From contig CBDESS010000001.1 in assembly GCA_965242605.1 (NCBI GenBank), forward strand, positions 1,736,001 to 1,800,000: DNA of 64,000 nt, in the 5' to 3' direction. The notes under the pieces were generated by a model, which did no database searches, was not told the origin of the DNA, and saw only the letters and a program-made list of their open reading frames with translations. Made by a program: the position numbers and the translations under genes. How positions within the stretch are numbered: position 1 is the first letter of the stretch; each line of letters opens with the position of its first letter. The DNA is from JAAXHF01 sp965242605 (GTDB taxonomy: Bacteria; Desulfobacterota; Binatia; Bin18). This document shows positions 8,823 to 18,363 of the stretch, piece by piece.

Positions 8823-9152
8823 TCACCTTTCAGAGGTCCGTAGATTCTTAGCAAACCTCTTCTGAGTGTTCATGTTCAGAATCCCCCAACTGTGCGGGTC
8901 GGAGAGGTCGAGGTCAATGGCCTGTATATCGGAGTTTCTCCATAGCAGAAAAACGAGATCTCTGTATTCGGGGCCACTGTCGGTATAGCGAGAATGAAGG
9001 GCGTTCCACCAGCGTTCCCAGAACTCCGATTTGGAAGCAGCCTTACAACGAAGTTGGTGGCCGGTATTCGCGTAGCATATTCGTCCTCCCCTTACTGCCA
9101 GAAGTACGGGTACTGCAAGGCCCGTGCCACTTATGCCAGACAGGGCCACCAT
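8823..9152 (-). CDS. Hypothetical protein
   Basis: A 109-residue frame beginning MVALSGISGTGLAVPVLLAV, a possible membrane or signal helix. It continues with protein-like sequence rich in W, D and N (FWERWWNALHSRYTD, DIQAIDLDLSDPHSW). The DNA is less GC-rich than its neighbours, hinting at foreign origin. The frame is open upstream to 9347, but that extension is arginine/proline-rich and looks non-coding. No good Shine-Dalgarno precedes 9152. I recognise no family; it could be a remnant. Confidence 0.35.
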   Translation of the reverse strand: MVALSGISGTGLAVPVLLAVRGGRICYANTGHQLRCKAASKSEFWERWWNALHSRYTDSGPEYRDLVFLLWRNSDIQAIDLDLSDPHSWGILNMNTQKRFAKNLRTSER

Positions 9153-9252
9153 AATGGAGTCAGCAGGCGGTCTGTGGTGGACAGGCAGACGGCGAATCGT
9201 TGACACCGGGTCAAACCTGCCGCATTCTTTGCCGACCCTGGCCGGCGACGCG

Positions 9253-10692
9253 CTACAGCACTGGCCGCGATAGCACATCCCCGGACACGCGCCGCTTGAG
9301 CCAGCGGCCATCGGTCGAGCTGCCCACCAGCCGCCCATCCTCAACAATCACCTTGCCCCGCAGCAGGGTCATGACCGGCCAGGCCCGAGCGGCAAAGCCC
9401 TCCCAGATGCTATAGTCGGAGTTGGCGTGCAGGTCGTCAAGGCCGATAGTCTTGTGCAGCGCGGGGTCAAGCACGACAAGGTCGGCATCACTGCCCGGCT
9501 GAATTGCCCCCTTCTGCGGGTACAGCCCGAGCAGCCTGGCCGCGTTGGTCGAGGTAATGTCCGCAAAGCGCTGGAGGGACATATTCCGCTCGGCCACAAA
9601 CTTGGTGTAGGCAACCGGGATGCGGGTCTCAATCCCGTTGTGGCCGCCACACACCGTCTCAATGGTGTCGCCCCACAGCTTGGGGCCTTTGTGGGTAGTA
9701 TATTCGTCGGTGGCGGTAGTGGCCAGCCGGCCGTCCATCAGGCCGGCAATCAGCGCGTCCCGGTCAGCGGCGAACTTGATGGCCGGGTAGGTATGAATAG
9801 CGGTTCCGCCGGGCTTTTTGTAATCGTCGCAGGTGAACTCCAGGTAGTTGTGCAGCGCCTCACCGTAGACCGGCTGGCCGGCGCTGCGCGCCTCGGCAAT
9901 CGCCGCCACGCCTTCTCTGGCCGTGGTATGCACAAAGTACACCCCCACGCCGCTATGCTGGGCCAGCCGGATAATATGCCGGAAGGCCAGATCTTCAGAC
10001 AGGTTGTTATGCACCAGGTGCAGGTTGTAGCCCTGGGCGCTGTTCTCGCGCTTGAGCTTTTCGGTCATATAGCGCACAACCTCATCCTCTTCGGCATGCA
10101 CGGCCATGATACCGCCGTGTTTGGCGACCTCGCCAAAGATGGCCGACAGATGGCCGTAGGGGACCCGAATCGGATGAAAGGTGGTGAAAATCTTGAAGCT
10201 GGCCACGCCCTCCTGCACGGCCTCGCCAATCTCGCCGATGGTCTGCGGTGCCACCTCACCGGCCAGAATATAGTGGAAGGTATAGTCGGTGTAGGCGTGG
10301 GTCCGAAACACCTCGCGGCGTTCTTCCAGCACACTCATGATCGACGTGGCCGGCGCACCGCCCCTGGCCTGGAAGCTCAGGTCGCCGGCAAAATCGACAA
10401 TCGTTGTCACCCCGCCAAAGGCGGCCGCCCGGCTGGCGTCCTGCGGCGGCTGGGTCATGATGTCGGGCTGGCCAGACCACTGGCTGGGCACCGGGATGCC
10501 TATATGGGCGTGGGGTTCGATCCCGCCCGGAATGACGACCTTGCCCCTTGCGTCAATCTCCCGCCCGGCGTCCGCGGCCAGGCTGCCGGCCCAGCCAAGC
10601 GCGGCGATTTTTTCCCCCTGAATGCCGATATCCATCTCCCCAACGGCGTGGGGAGTGACAACCTGTCCGCCTTTGATGATCAGATCGAGCAT
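9253..10692 (-). CDS. Dihydropyrimidinase / hydantoinase family amidohydrolase
   Basis: A 479-residue cyclic-amide hydrolase. The metal-binding HxH is in GGIEPHAHIG (H61, H63). The lysine expected to be carbamylated lies in SFKIFTTF, further ligands in MAVHAEED and VYFVHTTA, and the catalytic aspartate in ATDEYTTH. The family opens hydantoin, dihydropyrimidine or related rings in the cytoplasm; substrate cannot be told from sequence. The ATG at 10692 follows GGACAGGAGGGAGTT; the frame is open upstream but reads as non-coding. Divergent from glutathione reductase, with a shared 143-base regulatory gap. Confidence 0.9.
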   Translation of the reverse strand: MLDLIIKGGQVVTPHAVGEMDIGIQGEKIAALGWAGSLAADAGREIDARGKVVIPGGIEPHAHIGIPVPSQWSGQPDIMTQPPQDASRAAAFGGVTTIVDFAGDLSFQARGGAPATSIMSVLEERREVFRTHAYTDYTFHYILAGEVAPQTIGEIGEAVQEGVASFKIFTTFHPIRVPYGHLSAIFGEVAKHGGIMAVHAEEDEVVRYMTEKLKRENSAQGYNLHLVHNNLSEDLAFRHIIRLAQHSGVGVYFVHTTAREGVAAIAEARSAGQPVYGEALHNYLEFTCDDYKKPGGTAIHTYPAIKFAADRDALIAGLMDGRLATTATDEYTTHKGPKLWGDTIETVCGGHNGIETRIPVAYTKFVAERNMSLQRFADITSTNAARLLGLYPQKGAIQPGSDADLVVLDPALHKTIGLDDLHANSDYSIWEGFAARAWPVMTLLRGKVIVEDGRLVGSSTDGRWLKRRVSGDVLSRPVL

Positions 10693-10835
10693 AACTCCCT
10701 CCTGCCTGTCCTTATGGTTGAGCCTGGCGCGGAATACAAGGGAGAGCCGGTTTTTTGCCGAGGACACGGCCCCCGTCTGAGAGGGATTTTTTGCCGACCC
10801 TGGACCTGGCCGGCGTCTCAGTATAGACAGGAGGC

Positions 10836-12188
10836 ATGAGCAGCTATGATTACGACTTGGTTGTGCTGGGGGCCGGCTCGGGCGGGGTGCGGGCTGGCCG
10901 CATGGCGGCCACCTACGGCGCGCGGGTAGCCGTGGTGGAGGAACGCTATCTCGGCGGGACATGTGTGAATGTCGGCTGTATTCCGAAAAAGCTGTTTGTG
11001 TATGCGGCCGAGTTCCGGGACCATTTTGAGGACGCCGCCGGCTTTGGCTGGACGGTGGGGCAGCGCAGCGCTGACTGGCCGCGCCTGGTCGCCAACAAAA
11101 ACGCCGAGATCGAACGCCTGAACGGCATCTACCGCAAGCTGCTGACCAAGGCCGGAGCGGAGATTATCGAAGGCCGGGCGCGGCTGCTTGACCAGCATAC
11201 GGTTGCCGTTGGCGACTGGCGCGCTACGGCCGGACATATTCTGGTGGCGACCGGCAGCTGGCCCTACCTGCCCCCGATTCCGGGCATTGAGCACGCTATC
11301 TCGTCCAACGAGGCGTTTTATCTTGACCGCCTGCCCGAACGGGCGCTCATTGTTGGCGGGGGCTATATTGCGGTCGAGTTTGCCACGATTTTCCACGGCC
11401 TCGGCGTTGCGGTGACAGAGCTGTACCGGGGTGAGCTGTTCTTGCGCGGCTTTGATACCGATGTCCGTCAAGCGCTGGCCGAGGAGATGCGCAAACGTAA
11501 CATTGACCTGCGTTTTCAGGCCGATGTCGCCCGGATTGACCGCACCAACGGCGCTCTCACCGCCACGCTGACAGACGGCACGCGCCTGCAAGCCGAGCTG
11601 ATTCTGTACGCCACCGGACGGCTGCCGAACACCCGGGACATCGGACTCGAAGCGGTCGGGGTGGAGATGAACGACATCGGCGCGGTCACGGTTGACGCCT
11701 GTTCGCGCTCCACCGTCCCCCATATCTTCGCCATTGGCGACTGCACCGACCGGCTGAATCTGACGCCTGTGGCCATTGCCGAGGGCCAAGCCGTGGCCGA
11801 AACCCTGTTTCACAACCGGCCAACCCGGCCCGACCACACCAATGTCGCCACCGCGGTCTTCAGCCATCCGCCGATTGGCACGGTCGGCCTGACCGAAGAC
11901 GAAGCGAGGCAACGCTACCCGGCCATTGACGTCTACACCTCGAGCTTTCGGCCGCTCAAGCACACCCTGAGCGGTCGGGCCGAGCAGACCTTCATGAAGC
12001 TCGTGGTGGACCGGGCGTCCGACCGGGTGCTCGGCTGTCATATGCTTGGGCCTGAGGCCGGCGAGATTATCCAGGGCTTTTCGGTAGCCATACAGTGCGG
12101 GGCGACCAAAGCCCAGTTTGACGCTACCATTGGGATTCATCCCACGGCGGCCGAAGAGTTTGTCACCATGCGGACAACGCGAGACTGA
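10836..12188 (+). CDS. gor: Glutathione-disulfide reductase
   Basis: A 450-residue FAD-dependent disulfide reductase. FAD-binding LGAGSGGVRAGRMAA is near residue 12; the redox pair is C43/C48 in GGTCVNVGCIPKK. The NAD(P)H fold is VGGGYIAVEFA, followed by an arginine-containing stretch (YRGELFLRGFD) typical of NADPH-using glutathione reductases. The dimer-interface catalytic histidine is in GIHPTAAEEF. It regenerates reduced glutathione in the cytoplasm. GACAGGAGGC precedes the ATG. Twelve bases separate it from the zinc dehydrogenase downstream, so the two are probably co-transcribed. Related mycothione or trypanothione reductases are less likely. Confidence 0.9.
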   Translation: MSSYDYDLVVLGAGSGGVRAGRMAATYGARVAVVEERYLGGTCVNVGCIPKKLFVYAAEFRDHFEDAAGFGWTVGQRSADWPRLVANKNAEIERLNGIYRKLLTKAGAEIIEGRARLLDQHTVAVGDWRATAGHILVATGSWPYLPPIPGIEHAISSNEAFYLDRLPERALIVGGGYIAVEFATIFHGLGVAVTELYRGELFLRGFDTDVRQALAEEMRKRNIDLRFQADVARIDRTNGALTATLTDGTRLQAELILYATGRLPNTRDIGLEAVGVEMNDIGAVTVDACSRSTVPHIFAIGDCTDRLNLTPVAIAEGQAVAETLFHNRPTRPDHTNVATAVFSHPPIGTVGLTEDEARQRYPAIDVYTSSFRPLKHTLSGRAEQTFMKLVVDRASDRVLGCHMLGPEAGEIIQGFSVAIQCGATKAQFDATIGIHPTAAEEFVTMRTTRD

Positions 12189-12200
12189 GGAGGAAACACC

Positions 12201-13283
12201 ATGCGCGCAGCGGTAATGCGAGACCACACCCTGATCGTTGACGATGTGCCAGCCCCGGAGCCCGGACCGGGCGAGGTCCTGGTCAGAACCCTGGCCTGTG
12301 GCATCTGCGGCTCAGACCTGCACGCCCTCAAGCACGCCGAGAAGCTCGTCGAGATATCCGAAAAGTCGGGCGGCGTGTTCAATATGGACCTCCGCCGCGA
12401 TATTGTCATGGGCCATGAGTTCTGCGTCGAAGTCGTTGAGCACGGGCCGGAGACGACCCGGACGCTCAAAGCCGGCAGCCGGGCCTGCTCCATGCCGGTC
12501 CTGGTCCGTCCTGCGGGCGTTGAGACGGTCGGCTACTCAAACGACAACCCCGGCGGCTACGGCGAACTGATGCGGCTGACCGAGGGCTTGCTGCTGGCCG
12601 TGCCCGACGGCCTGCCGACCGACTACGCCGCCCTGACCGAGCCGCTGGCGGTCGGCTCCCACGCGGTCGAGATGGCGCGTCTGGACAAGGACGAAGTGCC
12701 GCTGGTGATCGGCTGCGGCCCGGTTGGCCTGGCGGTGATTGCCGCCCTGCGCCTCAAAGACCTCCGGCCCATCGTAGCCGCAGACTTCTCCCCCCGCCGG
12801 CGGCAACTGGCCGAGACCATGGGCGCGGATATCGTCATTGACCCCCAAGCCCGGTCTCCCTACGCCAGTTGGCAGGAAGCCGCACGGGCCGACCCCGGCA
12901 CGGCCCCGCCGCCGGCCCCGTGGGCGAGCGGCCCGCCGCTGCGGCAGGCTGTGCTGTTTGAATGTGTCGGCGTTCCCGGCGTGATTGACCAGATGATGTG
13001 CTCAGCCCCGCACAGCGCCCGGATTGTGGTGGTCGGGGTGTGTATGGAAGACGACACCATCCGGCCCATGTATGGCATCAACAAGGAGCTGAACCTCCAG
13101 TTTGTGCTCGGCTACACGAGCGAGGAGTTCAGCCGGACCCTGTATGACATTGCCGACGGCAAGCTGCCGGTCGAGCCGCTGATTACCGGCAAGGTCGGGG
13201 TTGAGGGTGTGGCCCAGGCGTTTGAGGACCTGGCCTCGCCCGAGCGCCACGCCAAGATTCTGGTAGAGCCGTGGCGAAGCTGA
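12201..13283 (+). CDS. Zinc-dependent MDR alcohol dehydrogenase
   Basis: A 360-residue medium-chain dehydrogenase. The catalytic zinc site is CGICGSDLHAL and MGHEFCVEV, and the Rossmann fold is VIGCGPVGLAVIAAL. The four-cysteine structural-zinc loop usual in classical alcohol dehydrogenases is not visible; the corresponding region reads RACSMPVLVRPAG. An alanine/proline-rich insertion (GTAPPPAPWASGPPL) precedes the last strands. Substrate unknown. AGGAGGAAACACC precedes the ATG. It follows the glutathione reductase closely, so glutathione- or thiol-linked aldehyde oxidation is possible but unproven. Confidence 0.87.
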   Translation: MRAAVMRDHTLIVDDVPAPEPGPGEVLVRTLACGICGSDLHALKHAEKLVEISEKSGGVFNMDLRRDIVMGHEFCVEVVEHGPETTRTLKAGSRACSMPVLVRPAGVETVGYSNDNPGGYGELMRLTEGLLLAVPDGLPTDYAALTEPLAVGSHAVEMARLDKDEVPLVIGCGPVGLAVIAALRLKDLRPIVAADFSPRRRQLAETMGADIVIDPQARSPYASWQEAARADPGTAPPPAPWASGPPLRQAVLFECVGVPGVIDQMMCSAPHSARIVVVGVCMEDDTIRPMYGINKELNLQFVLGYTSEEFSRTLYDIADGKLPVEPLITGKVGVEGVAQAFEDLASPERHAKILVEPWRS

Positions 13284-13284
13284 T

Positions 13285-13321
13285 GCGCCGCTCGGCCGTG
13301 CTCGGTCCTAGGCCGCGGCGC
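13285..13321. terminator. Inverted repeat between convergent genes
   Basis: GCGCCG (13285-13290), a two-base bulge and CGGCC pair with GGCCG and CGGCGC ending at 13321, around a 13-base loop. It lies between the convergent dehydrogenase and cupin genes and overlaps the last codons of the cupin gene. There is no T-run, so a bidirectional intrinsic terminator is only a possibility. Confidence 0.4.
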
Positions 13322-13766
13322 TGCCCGTCTGCTCGGCCCACAGCGCCTGGGCCTCCTCCCAGCCGACCACGGCCAGGGTATTGCCGGCCTCGTCAATAAA
13401 CTGCAACGGCCCCAGAAAGGTCATGTAGAACTCGCTGTCCTCGACAAAGTTCGTCTGATCGTGGCGGGCGTTGCAGGCCTCATAGCCATAGCCCACGGCC
13501 GTTGCCGTGGCCCCGCCTTCCCCGCTCCCGCCCCGGACTTCCATTTTCCCCCTGGTCAAAAAGTATTCACCCGGTCCGACATGGACGTGTCGGGCAAAAG
13601 ACGAGCCCCGGGGACAGTCAAAGATAGCCGTCCACGCCCCGGATTCGGGCGAGACATGGAGGAGCTTCCATTGAATGCCGCCGGCTGAGAACTCGCCCGG
13701 AAAGGCTTGCCAGGCGACTGAACTGACATGGACATATTCTCCGCCAGGTTTTTCTTTGCGTGTCAC
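13308..13766 (-). CDS. Cupin-domain protein
   Basis: A 152-residue single-domain cupin. The metal-binding motif is FARHVHVGPGEYFLTRGKME, containing HxH and a downstream E, followed by YEACNARHDQTNF with the second-motif histidine. Proteins of this type resemble 2,4'-dihydroxyacetophenone dioxygenase and other small cupin dioxygenases, but substrate is not predictable. I chose the GTG at 13766 because GCAGGAGGGACGGCA lies directly upstream; a longer frame to 13832 lacks conserved sequence. The gene is convergent with the zinc dehydrogenase. Confidence 0.72.
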   Translation of the reverse strand: MTRKEKPGGEYVHVSSVAWQAFPGEFSAGGIQWKLLHVSPESGAWTAIFDCPRGSSFARHVHVGPGEYFLTRGKMEVRGGSGEGGATATAVGYGYEACNARHDQTNFVEDSEFYMTFLGPLQFIDEAGNTLAVVGWEEAQALWAEQTGSAAA

Positions 13767-13936
13767 TGCCGTCCCTCCTGCTGCACGGGTGCTCCTGACA
13801 TAAAATGATCCGGGCCGGGATGCAAGAGACATGTATACCGACAGTGCCCGGCCGTGGGATGTAATGCTGCCCGAGCGGCCCGAGGCACCCGAAATGCCGC
13901 AGTGGCAGACGCCGCCCGAAGCCTGGAGACGCTGTA

Positions 13937-15964
13937 CTACGAGCGGCTGTCCTCATCCTCCTCTTCCATCAGCATGACCGGGGTCAGGATGCGCCGGGGA
14001 ATGCCGTCCAGAAAGCGCGACGGCCGGTTGAGGACCATGCCGGTGGCCCGGTCATAGACGTTGATCGGATAGCTGATGAACAGGTTCTCCTTGGCGCGGG
14101 TGGCCGCCACATACATCAGGCGGCGCTCTTCTTCAAGTTCGTCGTCGTCTTTGTACAGGCTGGGAAAGCGGCCTTCGACCGCCCAGATGAGAAACACCGA
14201 GTGCCACTCCAGGCCCTTGGCCGAGTGAATGGTCGACAGGGTCAGCAGCCCCTCGTCTTCGTCCCCGGTCGCCAGGACGTTGTCAACGCTGCTTGTCGGG
14301 GGCTCGAGCGCCATGTCGGACAGCATCCGGGTCAGGCTGCGGTAACGCCCGGTAATGATGGTGAAGTGCTCCAGGTCTTTTTGACGCTTGGGGTAGTCGT
14401 CCCGGTGACGCCGTTGCAGGATCGGCAGATAATAGCGCACGATGACGTCGAGCTGCCCGGCTGGTTTCAACTCTTCGGCCCTGGCCTGGTGCAGCGCCTC
14501 GGCCAAGGTCTTCAGGGCCGCGGCGACCGGGCCACGGCCCTTATAGGTGGCTAAGCCCTGGAAGTGGTCCGGGCCGTCAAGCACATGGGCCAGGATCGCC
14601 TCGCTGCTCTTGGGGCCTACGCCGTCCAGGAGCAACAGGGCGCGGTACCACGAGACCGCGTCCTGGGGGTTGGCGATGATCCGCAAATGGGCCAACACGT
14701 CTTTGATGTGGGTGGTCTCAATAAACTTGAAGCCGCCCCGTTTGACAAACGGGAGGTTCCGTTTGCCGAGCTCGATTTCGAGATCAAACGAATGAAAACT
14801 GGAGCGGAACAGGACGGCAATCTCGGGCAGCGGTACCCCGGTCTCGCGCAGCTCCAGGATTTTCTGCCCGACAAAGCGCGACTGGTCGCGTTCGCTCTCG
14901 GCCTCAACCAGGACCGGCCTGATGCCGGCCTCACGGCGGGTAAACAGGTTTTTGGTATAGCTCTCTTTGGCCTGGAGGATGATTTCGTTGGACAGGTCAA
15001 GAATCGGCTGGGTGCTGCGATAGTTCTCTTCGAGTTTGATGACGGTGGTGTTGGGAAAGAGGCTGGGAAACTCAAAGATGTTGCGCACGGTTGCGCCCCG
15101 AAAGCTGTAGATCGACTGGGCGTCATCGCCGACCGCCATCACATTGTCGTGGGAGTGGGCCAGCAGCCGGACAATATCGGCCTGGAGCCGGTTGGTGTCC
15201 TGGTACTCATCAACCATGATGTAGCGGAAGGTGCGGGACAGCCGGTCGGCCAGCTCGGGCTGGCCGCGCAGCAGCTCGCGCAAACAGGTCAGCAGGTCGT
15301 CGTAGTCCAGCAGGCTGCGCTCACGCTTATAGCTCCGGTAATACTCCGCAATCCGGCCCAGCTCGTCCAGCTCAGTGGACAAGTGCGGGAAGTGTTCGTC
15401 CAACACCGCGGCCACCCCACAGGTTTTGTTGGCCGCCAGGCTGAGGATTTCCAGAATCGTCTGCTTGCGGGGAAAGCGGCGTTCTTTTTTGTCCAGACCC
15501 AGGCGGCTGCGGACGAGGTTAATCACATCCTCGGCGTCGCTGCGGTCCAGAATTGTGAAGGCGTTGACAACCCCCAGGAGCTGGGCGTAGCGGCGTAACA
15601 GCGTATTGGCAAAGGAGTGAAACGTGCCGCCGGTGATCCGGTCGCAGCGACTTCCCAGGAGTGCCTCAACCCGTTGCAGCATCTCTTCGGCCGCCCGCCG
15701 GGTAAAGGTCAGCAGCAGGATGGAAGCCGGGTCAATGTCCTCCTCAACCATGCGGGCGACCCGGAACACGAGGGTGCGGGTCTTGCCGCTGCCGGCTCCG
15801 GCCAGGACGAGCAGCGGCCCCTGGTGGCTGACGGCCGCCTTGTACTGGGAGGGGTTGAGCTCCTCCTGATAGTTGATCAGGAAGTGCCTGGCCGGCTCGT
15901 TGGACTCTGGACGCAGCTTGTATGTCAAAGGTCGCGTGTGGTCGCTCACCGCTCCGCTCTCCAT
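13937..15964 (-). CDS. UvrD/PcrA-family 3'-5' DNA helicase
   Basis: An SF1A helicase of about 675 residues with all motifs: LNPSQYKAAV (Q motif), Walker A LAGAGSGKTRTL, DEYQDTNR (II), GDDAQSIYSFRGA (III), LEENYRS (IV), STIHSAKGLEWHSVF (V) and YVAATRAKENLF (VI). Members unwind DNA in excision repair and replication restart. Two starts are plausible: ATG at 15964, or GTG at 15949, which is better placed behind GGAGAGCGGAGCG. The frame runs to 16051 without clear coding character. The tail ends in an acidic MEEEDEDSRS. It is shorter than E. coli UvrD (about 720 residues), closer to Rep/PcrA-like environmental forms. Confidence 0.9.
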   Translation of the reverse strand: MESGAVSDHTRPLTYKLRPESNEPARHFLINYQEELNPSQYKAAVSHQGPLLVLAGAGSGKTRTLVFRVARMVEEDIDPASILLLTFTRRAAEEMLQRVEALLGSRCDRITGGTFHSFANTLLRRYAQLLGVVNAFTILDRSDAEDVINLVRSRLGLDKKERRFPRKQTILEILSLAANKTCGVAAVLDEHFPHLSTELDELGRIAEYYRSYKRERSLLDYDDLLTCLRELLRGQPELADRLSRTFRYIMVDEYQDTNRLQADIVRLLAHSHDNVMAVGDDAQSIYSFRGATVRNIFEFPSLFPNTTVIKLEENYRSTQPILDLSNEIILQAKESYTKNLFTRREAGIRPVLVEAESERDQSRFVGQKILELRETGVPLPEIAVLFRSSFHSFDLEIELGKRNLPFVKRGGFKFIETTHIKDVLAHLRIIANPQDAVSWYRALLLLDGVGPKSSEAILAHVLDGPDHFQGLATYKGRGPVAAALKTLAEALHQARAEELKPAGQLDVIVRYYLPILQRRHRDDYPKRQKDLEHFTIITGRYRSLTRMLSDMALEPPTSSVDNVLATGDEDEGLLTLSTIHSAKGLEWHSVFLIWAVEGRFPSLYKDDDELEEERRLMYVAATRAKENLFISYPINVYDRATGMVLNRPSRFLDGIPRRILTPVMLMEEEDEDSRS

Positions 15965-16081
15965 TCGCCCGGTGTGTGGCCGGGGCCGCCCCACCGTAGC
16001 GGAAAAGCTGCCCGCCGTCAGCGTGGCCGGCAGGGCGCTTTGCGCTGACAAGCGCGCCCGGGTCTGCTATGGACACGGCCA

Positions 16082-16324
16082 ATGCCCCACAAGACCGAAC
16101 CGATGAACCTGCACGGCGTCAAGTGTCCCCTCAACTGGGCCAAGGCCAAGGTCCGCCTCGAATACCTGGAGCGGGGCGATGTCCTGGCGCTGTTGATTGA
16201 CGACCCCAAGGGCCGGCGCGATATCCCGCGTGCCGCGGAGGCCGAGGGCTATGCCATCGTGGAGATCATCGAGTTCTCTGAGCCTGAACAAGGCACCCAC
16301 TGGCGTATTCTGATTGAGAAATAA
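16082..16324 (+). CDS. TusA-like sulfurtransferase-fold protein
   Basis: An 80-residue protein with the small alpha/beta TusA/SirA layout. It has an N-terminal strand and cysteine motif (HGVKCPLNWAKAKV), a central strand VLALLIDDPKGRRDIP and a last strand HWRILIEK. TusA proteins pass persulfide sulfur through the conserved cysteine; here the usual CPxP is CPLN, with the cysteine kept. A second ATG at 16103 (MNLHGVKCP) is equally plausible as start. It sits 10 bases before the PQQ dehydrogenase start, suggesting co-transcription. Confidence 0.72.
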   Translation: MPHKTEPMNLHGVKCPLNWAKAKVRLEYLERGDVLALLIDDPKGRRDIPRAAEAEGYAIVEIIEFSEPEQGTHWRILIEK

Positions 16325-16334
16325 GGAGGAGCCC

Positions 16335-18239
16335 ATGTGCCCCGCAAGGATTCTGGTTGCCGCGTGTCTCGTGCTGATGGGCGGCCCGGCCTGGGCCGTC
16401 AGCGTGGCCGGGCCGGACGGCGAGGCGCTCTACAAAGCGCACTGCGCCAAGTGTCACGACTCGGTGGCCCGCGCCCCCAAACTCGGGGTCATGCGCAAAC
16501 TGCCGCCCGAGTTCATTATGCGCTCGCTTGAGGTCGGCCGCATGGTCTTCCAGGGGGCGCTGCGGACCAAGGTCGAGCGGCTGGCCATTGCGGCCTACAT
16601 CTCAGAGCGGGACTTCGGCACGGCCCGGGACGACGAGGCCGCCGCGTGGACCTATTGCTCGCTGCGCCCGGGCCAACTTGAGCTGTCCGGGCAGACCGCC
16701 AACTGGAACGGCTGGGGCGGTGATATCAGCAACGCCCGCTTTCAGCCGGTGGATAAAGCCGGCCTGTCCGCGGCCGACATCCCCACGCTCAAGCTCAAAT
16801 GGTCATTCGGCCTGCCCGAGAACTACCAGACCTCCCAGCCGACCGTGTTTGGCGGCCGGGTGTATATCGGCAGTATGCGGGGGGTGGTGTTTTCCCTGAA
16901 CGCCAAGACCGGCTGTCTGTACTGGGCCCATGCGACCGGGGCCGGGGTGCGCTCGACCGTGACCGTCGGCCCTCTGGAGGGCAGCGACCCGCCACGCTAC
17001 GCCGCCTACTTTGGCGATGTGGAGCGCAATGTTTACGCCCTTGACGCCCGGACCGGCCAGCTCATCTGGAAAACCCGGATTGAGCAGCACCCGACCGGCC
17101 GCATCACCGCCGGCCCGGCCCTGTACGACAACCGCCTGTACGTTGGTGTGGCCTCGTTTGAAGAAGGGGCCGGCGCTGAGGCCGACTATGAGTGCTGCAC
17201 CTTCCGGGGCAGCGTCAACGCCCTGAACGCCACGACCGGACAGGTGGTGTGGAAGTCCTACACGGTTGATGAGCCAAAGAAAGTCCGCACGAACAAGGTC
17301 GGCGTCCAACTCTGGGGACCGTCCGGGGCCGGGGTATGGTCCAGCCCCACCCTCGACCCTGAGCTCAAGCGGGTCTATATCACCACCGGCGATAACTACT
17401 CCGACCCGCCCACCGACACCAGCGACGCCATTATGGCCTTTGACATGGAGACCGGGAAGAACATCTGGACCCGGCAGTTCACCACGGGCGACGCCTTCAA
17501 TATCGCGTGTGAGTCGGGCGACGACACCAACTGCCCCGAGGCGCGCGGCCCCGACCTCGACTTTGGCTCCTCGGCCATTCTGCGCGAGCTGCCTGGCGGC
17601 AAACGCCTCCTGCTGGCCGGCCAGAAGTCGGGCGTTGTCCACGCCGTTGACCCCGACCAGGACGGCAAGGTCGTGTGGCAGCAGCGGGCCGGGGCCGGCG
17701 GCATCCTGGGCGGCATCCAGTGGGGGCCGGCCGCGGACGAGTCATACATCTATGTGGCCCTGTCCGACGTGAAGGTCATCCTCAACCGCAGCCGGGAAGG
17801 CTCTGTCACCTCCTCCATTGACAATACGCAGGGCGGCGGCATTGCTGCCTATGACATTGCGACCGGCGAGAAACTGTGGTTCACCCCGCCGCCCGGCTGT
17901 GGCGACAAGGCCAATTGCAGCCCGGCCCAGTCCGCGGCCATCTCGGTCCTGCCCGGCGTGGTGTTCTCCGGCTCGGTTGACGGCCACCTGCGGGCCTATT
18001 CAACCCGGGACGGGTCTATCGTCTGGGACTATGACACGGCCCAGGAGTACTATTCGGTCAACGAGGTCACTACCAAAGGCGGCTCGCTTGACGGCCCTGG
18101 CCCGACCATTGCCGGCGGCATGGTGTATGTCTATTCCGGCTACGGCTTCTGGGGTGGAATGCCGGGCAACGCTCTGCTGGCCTTTGAGGCTGGGGGTGAC
18201 GACGGCCAGAGCGGCACGGCCACCTCAGACGGTGAATAA
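16335..18239 (+). CDS. PQQ-dependent dehydrogenase with N-terminal cytochrome c (polyvinyl-alcohol dehydrogenase type)
   Basis: A secreted 634-residue protein: signal peptide MCPARILVAACLVLMGGPAW, a cytochrome c domain with haem site CAKCH (C37-H41), then a beta-propeller with repeated tryptophan-containing blades (GCLYWAHATGAG, TGQLIWKTRI, TGQVVWKSY, DGSIVWDYDT). This order (haem first, PQQ propeller after) matches the PVA-dehydrogenase family of periplasmic quinohaemoproteins; the true substrate may be another alcohol. The ATG at 16335 follows AAGGAGGAGCCC and starts exactly at the signal peptide. The C-terminus is short and acidic. Confidence 0.88.
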   Translation: MCPARILVAACLVLMGGPAWAVSVAGPDGEALYKAHCAKCHDSVARAPKLGVMRKLPPEFIMRSLEVGRMVFQGALRTKVERLAIAAYISERDFGTARDDEAAAWTYCSLRPGQLELSGQTANWNGWGGDISNARFQPVDKAGLSAADIPTLKLKWSFGLPENYQTSQPTVFGGRVYIGSMRGVVFSLNAKTGCLYWAHATGAGVRSTVTVGPLEGSDPPRYAAYFGDVERNVYALDARTGQLIWKTRIEQHPTGRITAGPALYDNRLYVGVASFEEGAGAEADYECCTFRGSVNALNATTGQVVWKSYTVDEPKKVRTNKVGVQLWGPSGAGVWSSPTLDPELKRVYITTGDNYSDPPTDTSDAIMAFDMETGKNIWTRQFTTGDAFNIACESGDDTNCPEARGPDLDFGSSAILRELPGGKRLLLAGQKSGVVHAVDPDQDGKVVWQQRAGAGGILGGIQWGPAADESYIYVALSDVKVILNRSREGSVTSSIDNTQGGGIAAYDIATGEKLWFTPPPGCGDKANCSPAQSAAISVLPGVVFSGSVDGHLRAYSTRDGSIVWDYDTAQEYYSVNEVTTKGGSLDGPGPTIAGGMVYVYSGYGFWGGMPGNALLAFEAGGDDGQSGTATSDGE

Positions 18240-18363
18240 GGGCCTGGCTGGTGACGGCCCACCGTGCAATCCGCTGGACACGAACCCAGAGCCAGCCTGT
18301 TCTCAGGTGTGACAGCAAGCGAATCCGCATTCGCTCCAGCCTTCACCCACAGGCCGGGGCTGA

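Noticed and set aside
10818..12227. 469-codon minus-strand ORF antisense to glutathione reductase
   Set aside because: Shadow of a clear oxidoreductase; composition and lack of motifs show it is not a gene.
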